Source: Streptomyces clavifer
Lineage (GTDB): Bacteria; Actinomycetota; Actinomycetes; Streptomycetales; Streptomycetaceae
DNA length: 64,000 nucleotides
Assembly: GCA_014651175.1 (NCBI GenBank)
Contig: BMWJ01000004.1
Location: 434,001 to 498,000 of the forward strand
Direction of reading: 5' to 3'
The stretch's first letter is position 1; every line of letters starts with the position of its first letter. A model generated the notes under the pieces. The model was not told the origin of the DNA. It worked only from the letters and a program-made list of their open reading frames with translations, and made no database searches. Positions 17,972-26,763 of this stretch are shown here, one piece after another. Both the position numbers and the translations under genes were made by a program.

Positions 17972-18865
17972 TCACCCCGCCTTGGCGGGGTCGATTCCGT
18001 ACAGGGTCGCGGCGGCCAGCGCCTGCTTCACGCCACAGGCCTCCTGCTCATCGGCCGGGGCGAGCCACAGCGGTACCAGTCGCGCCGCGGAGGGCGAGGA
18101 GTCCATGCGCAGGTAATGGCATGCGTCGTCGATGCGCAGCGCGAAGACGTGGACGTCATCGCCGCCGGCCCTGGCGGAGGCCATGCGCACGTCGTCGCCG
18201 GCGGCTACCAGCCCCTCGTCCTTCAGCAGGTCCGTGACGCCCTGCGGGGTGTGGGCGTAACCTGCGGTCGCCATCTGCCGGTACACATACGTCCCGGAAG
18301 GCCGATGCGCGAGCAGCACGCCCATCTGCACCGCCGGACTCCCGGGATTGCCGTCGATCCGTGAGGCGGGGCACGGCATCGTGGAGTGCTTCACGCTGTG
18401 CGCGCCGAAACCGAAGGTGTAGCGGTAGCAGCGGACCGGATAGGCGTCCGGGTCGACGGTGCCCGTGCCGGGTGGCAGCAGCCCCAGCATCACCTCGGCC
18501 GTGTGGACGTGGCCTCCGGACCGCCCCTGCTCCGGGCCTGCCCTCAGCAGGGCTCCGCCGTGTGCCACCACCTGGGCGACGATCGTGCCCTCGGTGAACT
18601 GCCCCCCGTACGTACGGCCTGGCGACGCGAAGCCTGTCGTCAGGTCGCCGCGTATGTCCTGGGCGAGCGCGGCGGCCTGAGCGTCGACGGCGGACGTGTC
18701 CGGCGCGGTGACGTTCTGGTGGAGCAGGGTGCCCGCGACTCCGGTGGCCCCGGCAACGAGAGCCGTGGCCGTGAGCATGAGAGCCCGCGCACCGGTGCTG
18801 CGCCGCCGTGTCTGCCCGGCAGCGGGCTCCCGGACCTGCTGCTCCCGCGCAGCGTGTGTCGTCAT
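17972..18865 (-). CDS. Membrane-anchored extracytoplasmic protein of unknown function
   Basis: A 297-aa protein. A basic cytoplasmic tail (RRRSTGAR) is followed by one hydrophobic segment (about residues 27-47, LMLTATALVAGATGVAGTLL), then a large outside domain with four cysteines (for example VRCYRYTF, STMPCPAS, DDACHYLRM, QEACGVKQ) that could form two disulfides. No known domain is recognised. The ATG at 18863-18865 follows GGGGGA. It is divergent from the polysaccharide deacetylase gene. Confidence 0.7.
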   Translation of the reverse strand: MTTHAAREQQVREPAAGQTRRRSTGARALMLTATALVAGATGVAGTLLHQNVTAPDTSAVDAQAAALAQDIRGDLTTGFASPGRTYGGQFTEGTIVAQVVAHGGALLRAGPEQGRSGGHVHTAEVMLGLLPPGTGTVDPDAYPVRCYRYTFGFGAHSVKHSTMPCPASRIDGNPGSPAVQMGVLLAHRPSGTYVYRQMATAGYAHTPQGVTDLLKDEGLVAAGDDVRMASARAGGDDVHVFALRIDDACHYLRMDSSPSAARLVPLWLAPADEQEACGVKQALAAATLYGIDPAKAG

Positions 18866-19182
18866 GGCGCGTGTCCCCCGTCGACAGGAAGCCTCGAATA
18901 CCTCGTCGGCGCCGCATTCTGCCAGCCGCCCCGCGACCCCGGCCCGGGATCGCGGGGCGCTCCGCTTGTGGATCCAGGACAACTCTGTTCCGTGCGGCGG
19001 AAACCGACACGTGCGCACCGACACGTGCGCACCGACACGGCGTACCTGTCCTGTGACACCTGGATTTGTCGCCGACCGCCTTCAGATGTGTCCGTGATCG
19101 GTAACCGAGGCAGCGCGTAAGGGCGTTCGCATGTCTTCATGAGCGCACGGCATCAGCGGAGACGGCAAAGGGGCGGGCGGAC
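18866..19182. other. Divergent promoter region
   Basis: This 317-base gap separates the leftward membrane-anchored protein gene from the rightward deacetylase gene. A direct repeat CACGTGCGCACCGACACGTGCGC-like tract (ACACGTGCGCACCG twice, around 19006-19034) is seen; no gene is present. Confidence 0.5.
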
Positions 19183-19944
19183 ATGGCAAGGCACAAGGGA
19201 AGGGGATGGAACGGCCGTCTTCTCGCTGCGGCGCTCGGGGTGACAGTGGTGGCCGCCGCCACCTCGATGTGGACCGCGCAGGCAGACATCACCGGAGGGC
19301 GGCAGCCGCAAGCGCGGGTCTCGGCGCCCGACGCCCGGCCCGTGGCGGTGGACATCGCGCACGCCTCGGACCGCGGTGCCCGGGGCGTCAACATCACCAT
19401 CGACGACGGACCGGACCCGGACTGGACGCCGCAGGTGCTGCAACTGCTGAAGGACAGCGGTGTGAAGGCCACGTTCTGCATGGTGGGTACGCAGGCCCAG
19501 GCGCACCCGGACCTGGTCAAGGCGGTCGTCGCGGACGGGCACCGGCTGTGCAACCACACCGTCTCGCACGACACCACCATGGACACCCGGTCCGAGGCCT
19601 ACCAGTCCCAGCAGATCCTGGATGCGGAACGCATGATCACCAAGGCGTCCGGCGGCGTCCGGTCGCAGTACTACCGGGCCCCGGGCGGTGCGTTCACCCC
19701 GTACAGCCGCCAGCTCGCCGCGTCCCGCGGGATGCGGCCGCTGGGCTGGAACGTCGACACCAAGGACTTCGAGCATCCTGGTGTGGACACCATGGTGGCC
19801 ACCGTCAAAAGGGAGATTGCCAACGGGCCCACCGTCCTCTTCCACGACGCGGGAGGGGACCGGTCGCAGACCCTGGCAGCACTGCGCCAGATCCTGCCCT
19901 GGCTGAAGGAGCAGGGGTACTCCTTCGGTTTCCCCGTGCGGTGA
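19183..19944 (+). CDS. Secreted polysaccharide deacetylase (CE4, NodB fold)
   Basis: A 253-aa exported enzyme. An N-terminal signal (RLLAAALGVTVVAAATSMWTAQA) is followed by the NodB homology domain with motif 1 NITIDDGPD (catalytic base and metal Asp), motif 2 NHTVSHD (two metal-binding His), motif 3 RAPGGAF, and motif 5 VLFHDAGG. It is expected to remove acetyl groups from N-acetylglucosamine in peptidoglycan, chitin or related glycan outside the cell, using a divalent metal. The ATG follows GGCAAAGGGGCGG. It is a single gene. Confidence 0.92.
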   Translation: MARHKGRGWNGRLLAAALGVTVVAAATSMWTAQADITGGRQPQARVSAPDARPVAVDIAHASDRGARGVNITIDDGPDPDWTPQVLQLLKDSGVKATFCMVGTQAQAHPDLVKAVVADGHRLCNHTVSHDTTMDTRSEAYQSQQILDAERMITKASGGVRSQYYRAPGGAFTPYSRQLAASRGMRPLGWNVDTKDFEHPGVDTMVATVKREIANGPTVLFHDAGGDRSQTLAALRQILPWLKEQGYSFGFPVR

Positions 19945-20403
19945 GGAGGGCTCTCCCGCACGCACCGCGCGGCTCGTGCCGCGCCACCGGGGCAACGCAG
20001 CCGACGTGGGCCGCCCCGGCGCAGCAACTGCCCCGCCCGGGTCCCCTGGCGGCCGGCCGGCGAGTGATGTGAACTGCGGGCCGGAAGCGGTGGGCGGCCG
20101 CAGGCTCCTCACAGCCGACCGGCACCTGATCGGCCCGCATCACCGCCCGTTCGGGCCCTGGGCTCCGGGCGATGGTGGCGGATCCGGCTCCGTACGCGTG
20201 TCGATGCCGCGTTCCGGATCAGGCACCGCGCCAGACTGACTCTCCCGTCGTCACGACGCCCGAAGGTGTGCCCCGGGCGGCGGGCTGCCGCCGGTGCGTC
20301 CTTTGGGCGGGGGGAAGTACGCAGAGCGGGTTCGTGCAGCACGTTCCCTTCCACCCCCCGGTGTCGGCTTCGCGTGTGGCCGCACCAGGAGGAGTGGGAC
20401 GGT
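19945..20403. other. Non-coding gap
   Basis: These 459 bases show no credible gene on either strand. They should hold the promoter of the antiporter gene; a strong AGGAGGAG site at about 20389-20396 precedes its ATG. Confidence 0.5.
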
Positions 20404-21714
20404 ATGAGTGGTGGCAGCGCCTGGACCGGAGCCGCAGTCGCAGCCGTCACCGTCGGCTACGCGCTGTTCTCGCGCCGCCTGAGCACGACGCCGGTATCAG
20501 CCCCCATGGTGTTCACCGGCTTCGGCGTGCTCATCGGTCCGGTCGGGCTGGACGTGCTCGACCTGGGGCGCGACGCAGGCCCCGTCCTGACACTGATCGA
20601 GGCCGCACTGGCACTCCTGCTGTTCACCGACGCGATGACGGTGCGCAGCAGGGACCTGCGCACGGACGGCTTCCTACCCCTGCGACTGCTGGTCATCGGC
20701 CTGCCGCTGAGCATCGCAGCGGGCTGGCTGCTGGCCGTGCCCCTGTTTCCCGGCCTGACCATGTGGGAGTTCGCGCTGCTCGGCGCCGTCCTCGCCCCGA
20801 CCGACGCGGCGCTCGGCAAGACCGCAGCCTCCAGCCCCCGTGTACCGGTCCTCGTACGCCACGGACTCAATGTCGAGAGCGGGCTGAACGACGGCCTGGT
20901 CCTGCCCTTCTTCCTCTTGTTCCTCGCCGCGGTCCCCGGCACGCTCGCCTCGGAGGAAGGCGCGGACGGCGTCTTCTGGCGGGCCCTGATCGTGAGCACC
21001 GCGGTGGGCCTGGTCCTCGGCTGGGCGGGAGGGCGCCTGCTGGTCCTCGCCCGGGCCCGGGACTGGGCAACGGGCGAATGGCAGCAGGTGGTCGTCCTGG
21101 CAGTGGCCTTCTGCGCGTACGGTGTGGCCACCGGCGTGGACGGAAGCGGATTCATCGCCACCTGGATGGGCGGCTTCGCCTTCGGTGCGGCTCTGCACAA
21201 GGGCCGGCCGGCGAAGGGCCGGCCGGACGGGGAGCGGCCTGCCGACCTGGCCGAATACGTGGGCGGGCTGCTGGGAACCCTGAGCTTCCTGGTCTTCGGA
21301 GCCGTCCTGCTCGGCCCGGTACTCGAGCACCTGAACTGGCGCACCCTCACGTACGCCGTCCTCAGCCTGACGGTCGTCAGGATGCTCCCCGTGGCCCTCG
21401 CCCTGATCGGCACCGGCATGCGCCTGCCCACACTCGCCTACATCGGCTGGTTCGGCCCCCGCGGCCTGGCCTCGGTAACTCTCGGACTCCTCCTGGTCGA
21501 GGACCACGTGCCCGGAACCGCCGTCCTGGGGCAGGTCATCGCGGTCACGATCGGCCTCAGCATCCTGCTGCACGGCATGTCCGCGCCGTACTTCGCCGGC
21601 CTCTACGGGAACTGGTACGACGCCGTCGAAGCCGACACCCCCGGCCTCCGCGAAGCCCGGGGCACAGCCGATGCCTTCCCCCGGCACCACGCCGGTACGC
21701 GGCGCCTTCGTTGA
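20404..21714 (+). CDS. Cation:proton antiporter (CPA1/NhaP-like)
   Basis: A 436-aa integral membrane protein with about 12 hydrophobic segments. The core pattern of the Na+/H+ exchanger family is seen: GAVLAPTDAALGK (the TD of the unwound helix), HGLNVESGLNDGLVLPF (the ND ion-binding pair), and FGPRGLASVTLGLLL near the C-terminus. It should exchange Na+ or K+ for H+ across the plasma membrane. The ATG at 20404 was chosen over an upstream in-frame start because of the AGGAGG site. There is no cytosolic regulatory domain. It is monocistronic. Confidence 0.9.
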   Translation: MSGGSAWTGAAVAAVTVGYALFSRRLSTTPVSAPMVFTGFGVLIGPVGLDVLDLGRDAGPVLTLIEAALALLLFTDAMTVRSRDLRTDGFLPLRLLVIGLPLSIAAGWLLAVPLFPGLTMWEFALLGAVLAPTDAALGKTAASSPRVPVLVRHGLNVESGLNDGLVLPFFLLFLAAVPGTLASEEGADGVFWRALIVSTAVGLVLGWAGGRLLVLARARDWATGEWQQVVVLAVAFCAYGVATGVDGSGFIATWMGGFAFGAALHKGRPAKGRPDGERPADLAEYVGGLLGTLSFLVFGAVLLGPVLEHLNWRTLTYAVLSLTVVRMLPVALALIGTGMRLPTLAYIGWFGPRGLASVTLGLLLVEDHVPGTAVLGQVIAVTIGLSILLHGMSAPYFAGLYGNWYDAVEADTPGLREARGTADAFPRHHAGTRRLR

Positions 21715-21894
21715 GCCGACCGACCGGCGTCGCCGCCGATCCGGGCGCTTCGGGCCGTTCCCGTCGAGCACCGAAGCGGTCAGGACGCTGTTCACCGCAT
21801 GGGGCCGGGCACATCGGTGCTGGTCGGAGGAGCCGCACTCGACGGGGAGGACTGCTCGCGCCCCTCCGGGACCGACATCGACTATCTCTCTGGC

Positions 21895-22620
21895 TAGTAA
21901 CTGGAAATCTATGGCAGGCAGAGTAGACATTGGATGGTGTGGTGGTTATTGTTTCTCTCGTAGCCGAGATCGAGCAGGGCCCGGCAGAGACGAACTGCCG
22001 GGCAGCAGTACAGCAGTTGCAGTGCGCAGGACGGTGCGGTGGTGGAGTTCCGAAGCCATGTTTGTCGGTAGGTGAAGGACGGCGACGGGGCTGACGACCG
22101 GACCGGGTGGCCCGCAGTGATCAGGGGCCGCCACGAGCAGGACCGCAGTTCAGCGGTAGCAGTTCAGTACACGCGGTTCCCAGTACCAGCAGTGCGGTTG
22201 TCAGTGGTTCCCCGGTAAAGGCGTCGGCTGCGGGCGCGCGTACCGGGAGGTTCGGCAGTGGGGTTCCAAGCCGGAGTGGATGCAGGACGGGCGACGGGGC
22301 TGGCTGCCGGAGAGTGGTGCTGTGACGAGGCCACGAGCAGTTCGTAGGACCAGCAGTGCGAAGTGGCTGCTGGGTCAAGCAGTTGATCAAGAGGGAAGAA
22401 CGGAGGGGCGCGCCATCAGGATCGCCCGGGCGGAATGACTGGGCCCGGGTACCGCAGGACATCGATAGTGAGGTGGTCTCCGGTCAAGCAACCGCGATCC
22501 TCGTACCCCCGGCAGAGTTCAGGTCGGGGCTGCGGAAACAGAAGGCCGGCGCAGCACAGGGGCCGGCAGATGGTGTAGCAGTTCCTTCGGGGCCCTGGTG
22601 CCGTACGGCACCAGGGCCCC
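21895..22620 (+). ncRNA. Candidate long non-coding RNA or leader, GCAG-rich
   Basis: From about 21895 to 22620 no frame reads like protein and the GC content is lower than in flanking genes. The tetranucleotide GCAG occurs over 20 times, many as GCAGT. Several blocks occur twice in the same order (GGCGACGGGGCTG at about 22081 and 22291; CCACGAGCAG at about 22131 and 22331; CCAGCAGTGCG at about 22187 and 22350), suggesting an internal duplication of about 160-210 bases. A TTGGAT / TTATTG promoter-like stretch lies near 21929-21950, and a perfect 32-bp palindrome closes the block. A transcript has not been shown; strand is inferred from the hairpin position. Confidence 0.4.
22589..22620. terminator. 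Perfect 32-bp palindrome ending the GCAG-rich block
   Basis: The two 16-base halves are exact inverse complements (GGGGCCCTGGTGCCGT and its complement) with no loop bases left unpaired in DNA. In RNA this forms a very stable hairpin typical of Streptomyces terminators. Confidence 0.8.
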
Positions 22621-22737
22621 TCCATGCGTTCCACCGGGACACGCGATGACGGCGGACACTCCGTTCGGCCGCAGCGGGCCCGGTGCACCCACTTCAGGCA
22701 GGACAGCCCGAGGGACCTGCGACGTGTCGGAGGCGCC

Positions 22738-22908
22738 TCATGGGGTCGTCTCGAACAGGCCGTCGGGCCTGTCCGGTTCAGGAGGGCTGAGCCGGTCGAT
22801 CAGGCCGTGCGCCTGGACCGCGTAGCCACCAGTAAGCGCCAGAGGGTATGCACCGCCTACGGCGAGCACGTCTACAAGCAGGCGACGGTGCAGGTCGATG
22901 AGGTTCAC
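22738..22908 (-). pseudogene. Truncated AbiEii-type nucleotidyltransferase toxin gene
   Basis: Only the first about 39 codons look genuine: MNLIDLHRRLLVDVLAVGG, then PLALTGGYAVQAHGLIDRLS, which carries the GGYA element that opens the nucleotidyltransferase fold of AbiEii-like toxins. The frame then runs into unrelated sequence and stops after 56 codons, so the catalytic acidic residues are gone. The GTG start overlaps the stop of the upstream gene in a GTGA, the coupling expected of a two-gene toxin-antitoxin pair. Identity rests on recalled family wording. Confidence 0.55.
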
Positions 22909-23252
22909 GCAGCAGCCTGGGCGCTGTGAGCCAGCTCTTCGAAGGAGCGTTCCCAGACTTCACGGACATCACGGCTGATCAGTGTGCGCAGTGTGGGCCA
23001 CAAGCTGACGAGGAGGCCGCGGTTGAGGTACCGGGCCAGGTCGTCGTGCTGGCCCTCGGCCAACACGATGCGGTAGTAGCTCATCCGCAGCCGGGGCTGG
23101 TCGAGGTCGAACGTGGTCAGTCCCGACCATGCCAGGTGACGTGGCAGGCTCACCGTGCCGTGCTCGGGGCCGGCAAGCTCGGAGAGCGCTGCGGGTAGGC
23201 GCCGGGCGAACTTGGCACGGCGGAGATCAGAAAGACTGGGCTGTGATGCCAT
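22905..23252 (-). CDS. Hypothetical partner of AbiEii-like toxin
   Basis: A 115-aa soluble protein beginning MASQPSLSDLRRAKFARRLP and ending REVWERSFEELAHSAQ. Small proteins of this type precede AbiEii-like nucleotidyltransferase genes in Streptomyces, so an antitoxin or regulatory role is inferred, not shown. Here the downstream toxin gene, coupled by a GTGA overlap, is truncated, leaving this gene as an intact survivor. The ATG at 23250-23252 starts close to the first displaced tRNA-Gly copy. Confidence 0.65.
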   Translation of the reverse strand: MASQPSLSDLRRAKFARRLPAALSELAGPEHGTVSLPRHLAWSGLTTFDLDQPRLRMSYYRIVLAEGQHDDLARYLNRGLLVSLWPTLRTLISRDVREVWERSFEELAHSAQAAA

Positions 23253-23316
23253 ACGTCGATCATCCAAGGAGAGGCCACCGAAGCCGACCGGAGGCATCCA
23301 AGGTGACCCAGACGAA

Positions 23317-23345
23317 AAAGCCCCTGGCCGTCGGCCAGGGGCTTT
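23317..23345 (-). terminator. tRNA-type terminator hairpin beside displaced att copy
   Basis: A 13-bp stem (AAAGCCCCTGGCC and complement) with a 3-base loop; read on the minus strand it is followed by a T-run. It repeats the arrangement found after the intact tRNA-Gly gene at 31.9 kb. Confidence 0.8.
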
Positions 23346-23349
23346 CATG

Positions 23350-23393
23350 TGGAGCGGGTGACGAGAATCGAACTCGCGCTCTGAGCTTGGGAA
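23350..23393 (-). repeat. Displaced tRNA-Gly 3' half (att-like copy 1)
   Basis: About 44 bases identical to the 3' half of the tRNA-Gly(CCC) gene at 31933-32006, from the CCA end through the T arm to the anticodon loop, where identity stops. The 5' half is missing, so it is not a functional tRNA. It has the form of an attachment site left by an integrative element. At 23480-23520, on its far side, lies a 40-base sequence shared with copies 2 and 4, probably an integrase tail/attP arm. Confidence 0.85.
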
Positions 23394-23659
23394 TCAACGG
23401 TTCTTGGGTCGTTGAAGGGGTTCTGACCTGCATTTTCCCGTCAGGCGGGGTGTATGGCTACGGTCTCTGGGAACCGCACCTGACCGCTGTTGTCCGCTCT
23501 GCTGGGCACGGATGGGGCACGGGAGTCGCTACGAAGACCGTGCCCCAGCGTCTGAGCTGTTACGGCTGAGGCCGGCCCGTACAACCAACCGGCCCTCTTG
23601 TCTGTCTTGTTCGGCGACGTCTGACCGACATCGGCCGCCGAACAGGACTGAAGGACTTG

Positions 23660-26059
23660 ATGAACCCAGCCAGACGCACGACCGCCACCGCCTTGGCTCT
23701 GGCCACGGCAGGCGGAGTGCTCTACGCCACCGCCGTACCTGCTTCCGCGGCGGTGAACTGTACTTCCCCCGTCTTCACACGGCAGTTCTTCGCGAACACG
23801 ACGTTTTCGGGCACGCCGAAGAAGACGGACTGCGATTCCACGATCGACCAGAACTGGGGCAGCGGAGCCCCTGTCTCCGGCGTGCCGTCCAACAACTTCG
23901 GCGTGCGTTGGTCGGTGACGCGCGACTTCGGCTCCGGTGGCCCCTTCACGTTCACGGCCTCCGCCCTGGACGGAATGCGCGTCTATGTCGATGGCGTCCG
24001 CAAGATCGACGTATGGAAGAACGTCTCCGCCACCGTCAAGAAGACGGTCAATGTGACGATCCCCGCGGGCAAGCACACGATCCGCTTCGACTTCGTCAAC
24101 TGGACAGGTTCCGCGAACGTCAGGTTCGCCTATACGCCACGCACCTCCGCCGCCTACGACAAGGTCAAGCCCTTCACCCCGACGGGCGCGGCCCTCTCGT
24201 ACAACCCCGCCACCGGCGCCGCCAAGTTCACCTGGACCAGGAGCAAGGAGATGGACCTGGCGAACTACCGGGTCTACCGGCGGCTGAAGGGCGCGACGTA
24301 CGGCAAGCAGCTCGCGACGACCACCGCCACGTCGTACACCGACAGCGCGCTGCCCAAGACCGGAGCGGCCTACTACTACGAGGTGAGGGCCGTCGACAAG
24401 GCGGGCAATGTATCCGGCGGCAGCTCCGACAAGCTCGTCACCACCGTCGACAGGACGCCGCCCGCCGCGCCCTTCGTCGAATGGGATGCCTGCCCGGCCG
24501 ACCAGCCCTACGCGGCACCGGAGCTGGTCACCACCGCACAGAATGCCGCCGACATTGCCCAGTACGAGATGCAGCGGCTCGACGCCACCGCGAAGAGCTG
24601 GAGCACCATCTACTCCGGCACCAAGGGTGCCATCTGCGACACCGGCTACCGGGCCGACGGCAGCAAGGTCACCTACCGGGGGCGGGCCCGGGACGCCGCC
24701 GGGAACTGGTCGGCGTACTCGGCCGCCACGACGTTCACCACCCCCGACCTGACCCCGCCCGCCGCCGTCACAGGGCTCCGCGCCGAGTACCGGTCGGGCG
24801 TTCCGCATCTGGTGTGGTCGCCCGTCGCCGGGGCCGCCTCATACCAGGTCCTCCAGTACGACCCGGCGACCGGCGGCTACACCGACGTTCTTCCCGACGG
24901 GAGCCCCACCACCCGGACCGACGTCGTGCCGCGCCAGTCGGCCGCCGTCGCCGACAGCTACCGGTACGCGGTGCGCTCGCTGGACGCCAGGGGCAACCCT
25001 GCCGCGCCGGTGGAGATCACTCTGAAGTTGGCCGACCGTCCGGAGGCAATCCCCGCGTTCAAGACCACTGCCAACAGGTTCGACGAGGGTGTGATGGTCG
25101 AGTGGAGCAGCGTCGACCCGTGGACCGTCGACGAGCGGCCTCTTCCCACGTACAAGATCGTCCGGACCGACACCGCGACCGGCGAGACCGACATCGTGGA
25201 CCAGTGCAAGCCGAACAGCTCAGTGGACCAGCCGCTGGATGACCCGGACACGTACTGGACCTGGGCGGACGACGATGCTCCTCTGTCCGCCCGCAAACAG
25301 GTCAACGGCAGCTGCTGGGACGTCTCGGGCAAGTCGGAGACGACGTACGAGTACCGAGTCGTGACGACCGACCGGTACGGACATGTGTCGCAGGCCGGTC
25401 CGCCCGCCACGGAGACCACCCCGGACACCCAGCGTCCCGCCATGGTCCAGGACCTGACCGCGGAACGAGTCCCGCTCGGCGTCCGGCTGACCTGGACGCC
25501 GCCCGCCGACACCGATGTCTCCGGCTACCGCGCGTGGCAGGGCGTCACCGACCCGGACAGCGGTGAGACGGTCTGGAAGAACAACTGCTGGACCGGCAGC
25601 TCCCTGACCAGGACCGAAATCCTCTGCCCGACAGTGCCGGACGGCACCACCCACGTCTACAAGGTGGCCGCGATGGACGACCACCGCGACGATCCACTCG
25701 GCGTCCTCCACCCCGCCGAGGTCTCGGTCACCCTGCCCGACACCCAGCCGCCGGGCTGGACGGAGACCGAGGTCCGTGAGGGCCAGTACCCGGATCTGTA
25801 CGTCGGCTGCTCCGAAAGCTCCGGACTCGGGGACTGTTCCCGGTTCGCGAGCTACCGCGTGGAGCGCTGGGACCCCGTCACTGCCGCCTACGTCGCCCTG
25901 GCGGAGGGCGCGATGGGTGACGCCGCGTTCTACATGGACACCACGGTGCACGAGGACCGGCTCGGCCTGTACTACTACCGCGTCGTACGCCTCGACGCCT
26001 CGGGCGTCGAGGCCGTGACCCGGTCGACGGCGTACGGCATCTGGGACTCCTGGCTCTGA
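23660..26059 (+). CDS. Secreted PA14 / fibronectin type III repeat protein
   Basis: A 799-aa exported protein. Residues 1-33 are a signal peptide (RRTTATALALATAGG, cleavage near ASA). Residues about 35-165 resemble a PA14 beta-sandwich (FFANTTFSG, NFGVRWSVTRDF, MRVYVDGVRKIDVWKN, GKHTIRFDFVNWTG). From about 170 to the end follow roughly six fibronectin III-like repeats (FTWTRSKEMDLANYRVYR, YYYEVRAVDKAGN, LTWTPPADTDVSGYRAW). Such proteins bind carbohydrate or surfaces; no catalytic domain is seen. The ATG at 23660 is preferred to the adjacent TTG because AAGGA then has better spacing. It fills a segment between two att-like tRNA copies, so it is probably imported cargo. Confidence 0.85.
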   Translation: MNPARRTTATALALATAGGVLYATAVPASAAVNCTSPVFTRQFFANTTFSGTPKKTDCDSTIDQNWGSGAPVSGVPSNNFGVRWSVTRDFGSGGPFTFTASALDGMRVYVDGVRKIDVWKNVSATVKKTVNVTIPAGKHTIRFDFVNWTGSANVRFAYTPRTSAAYDKVKPFTPTGAALSYNPATGAAKFTWTRSKEMDLANYRVYRRLKGATYGKQLATTTATSYTDSALPKTGAAYYYEVRAVDKAGNVSGGSSDKLVTTVDRTPPAAPFVEWDACPADQPYAAPELVTTAQNAADIAQYEMQRLDATAKSWSTIYSGTKGAICDTGYRADGSKVTYRGRARDAAGNWSAYSAATTFTTPDLTPPAAVTGLRAEYRSGVPHLVWSPVAGAASYQVLQYDPATGGYTDVLPDGSPTTRTDVVPRQSAAVADSYRYAVRSLDARGNPAAPVEITLKLADRPEAIPAFKTTANRFDEGVMVEWSSVDPWTVDERPLPTYKIVRTDTATGETDIVDQCKPNSSVDQPLDDPDTYWTWADDDAPLSARKQVNGSCWDVSGKSETTYEYRVVTTDRYGHVSQAGPPATETTPDTQRPAMVQDLTAERVPLGVRLTWTPPADTDVSGYRAWQGVTDPDSGETVWKNNCWTGSSLTRTEILCPTVPDGTTHVYKVAAMDDHRDDPLGVLHPAEVSVTLPDTQPPGWTETEVREGQYPDLYVGCSESSGLGDCSRFASYRVERWDPVTAAYVALAEGAMGDAAFYMDTTVHEDRLGLYYYRVVRLDASGVEAVTRSTAYGIWDSWL

Positions 26060-26067
26060 CCGGACGT

Positions 26068-26101
26068 GGGAGGGGACCGAAGGGTTCTTCGGTTCCCTCC
26101 C
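26068..26101 (+). terminator. Terminator hairpin after PA14/FnIII gene
   Basis: A 15-bp stem (GGGAGGGGACCGAAG with its near complement, one G-U pair) and a 4-base loop begin 9 bases after the stop codon. Confidence 0.8.
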
Positions 26102-26515
26102 CATGCTGGGCGACGAGCGGTTCGACCGGCCGCAGGACTTCGACCTGGGCGTGTACTGGGTCTCCTACCTCGATGACTTCCAGGCCCGCTGCTATATCGG
26201 CACAGCCGCCGTCCGCCTTTCTCCTTGGGAATGCCGGCGCTTGCTCGGCAACGTTGCCCTTGCGGTGGTGAGGGCCTTCGGCTCCACCGCGACCGCCCGC
26301 GGTGACGAATGATGGGTCGAGGCGGTCATCCCAGTCGAGGGCATGGAGCACGCCTGCTGCGAGTTGCTGAGGCTCGGGGGGATGTCGAGGTCGTTGCGCG
26401 GGCCGAACTCCGCCAGGCCGTGGCCGCCACCGCAGCGGTACTCGCCCGAGCCTACGAGAACACGGGTCAAGTGGTGCGCAGGTGGTGCGCGACGCAGGGG
26501 GAAGTCTGGGCAACG
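26102..26515. other. Accessory stretch without a firm gene
   Basis: A 69-codon frame (26103-26312, MLGDERFDRPQDFDLGVYWV and on) looks somewhat protein-like but starts at the foot of a terminator hairpin and lacks a ribosome-binding site. A further frame around 26370-26490 (RAELRQAVAATAAVLARAYE) may be a decayed gene fragment. Nothing can be called with confidence. Confidence 0.4.
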
Positions 26516-26548
26516 ACGAACCCCCAGGTCGATGACCTGGGGGTTCGT
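26516..26548. terminator. Terminator hairpin beside att copy 2
   Basis: A perfect 15-bp stem (ACGAACCCCCAGGTC and complement) around a 3-base loop, placed like the hairpin that follows the intact tRNA gene. Confidence 0.8.
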
Positions 26549-26552
26549 GAAA

Positions 26553-26594
26553 GAGCGGGTGACGAGAATCGAACTCGCGCTCTGAGCTTGGGAA
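26553..26594 (-). repeat. Displaced tRNA-Gly 3' half (att-like copy 2)
   Basis: Forty-two bases identical to the tRNA-Gly(CCC) 3' half, ending at the anticodon loop. Beyond it the sequence TCAACGGTTCTT is shared with copy 1. The putative integrase-tail sequence recurs at 26681-26721. It separates the PA14/FnIII segment from the PIN-toxin segment. Confidence 0.85.
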
Positions 26595-26763
26595 TCAACG
26601 GTTCTTACGTTGGTGGAGGGGCTCTGACCTGCGATTTCGGAACAAGCAGGCGGATGGCTCCCGGTCTCTGGGAGTCGTATCTGACCGCTGTTGTCCGCTC
26701 TGCTGGGCACGGATGGGGCACGAGAGCTGGCAGTGCGACGCGTGCTCTGGGCGGGCCGACTGG

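Noticed and set aside
26103-26312. 69-codon open frame after the PA14/FnIII gene
   Set aside because: Starts at the foot of a terminator, has no ribosome-binding site and no family resemblance; mentioned only in the gap note.
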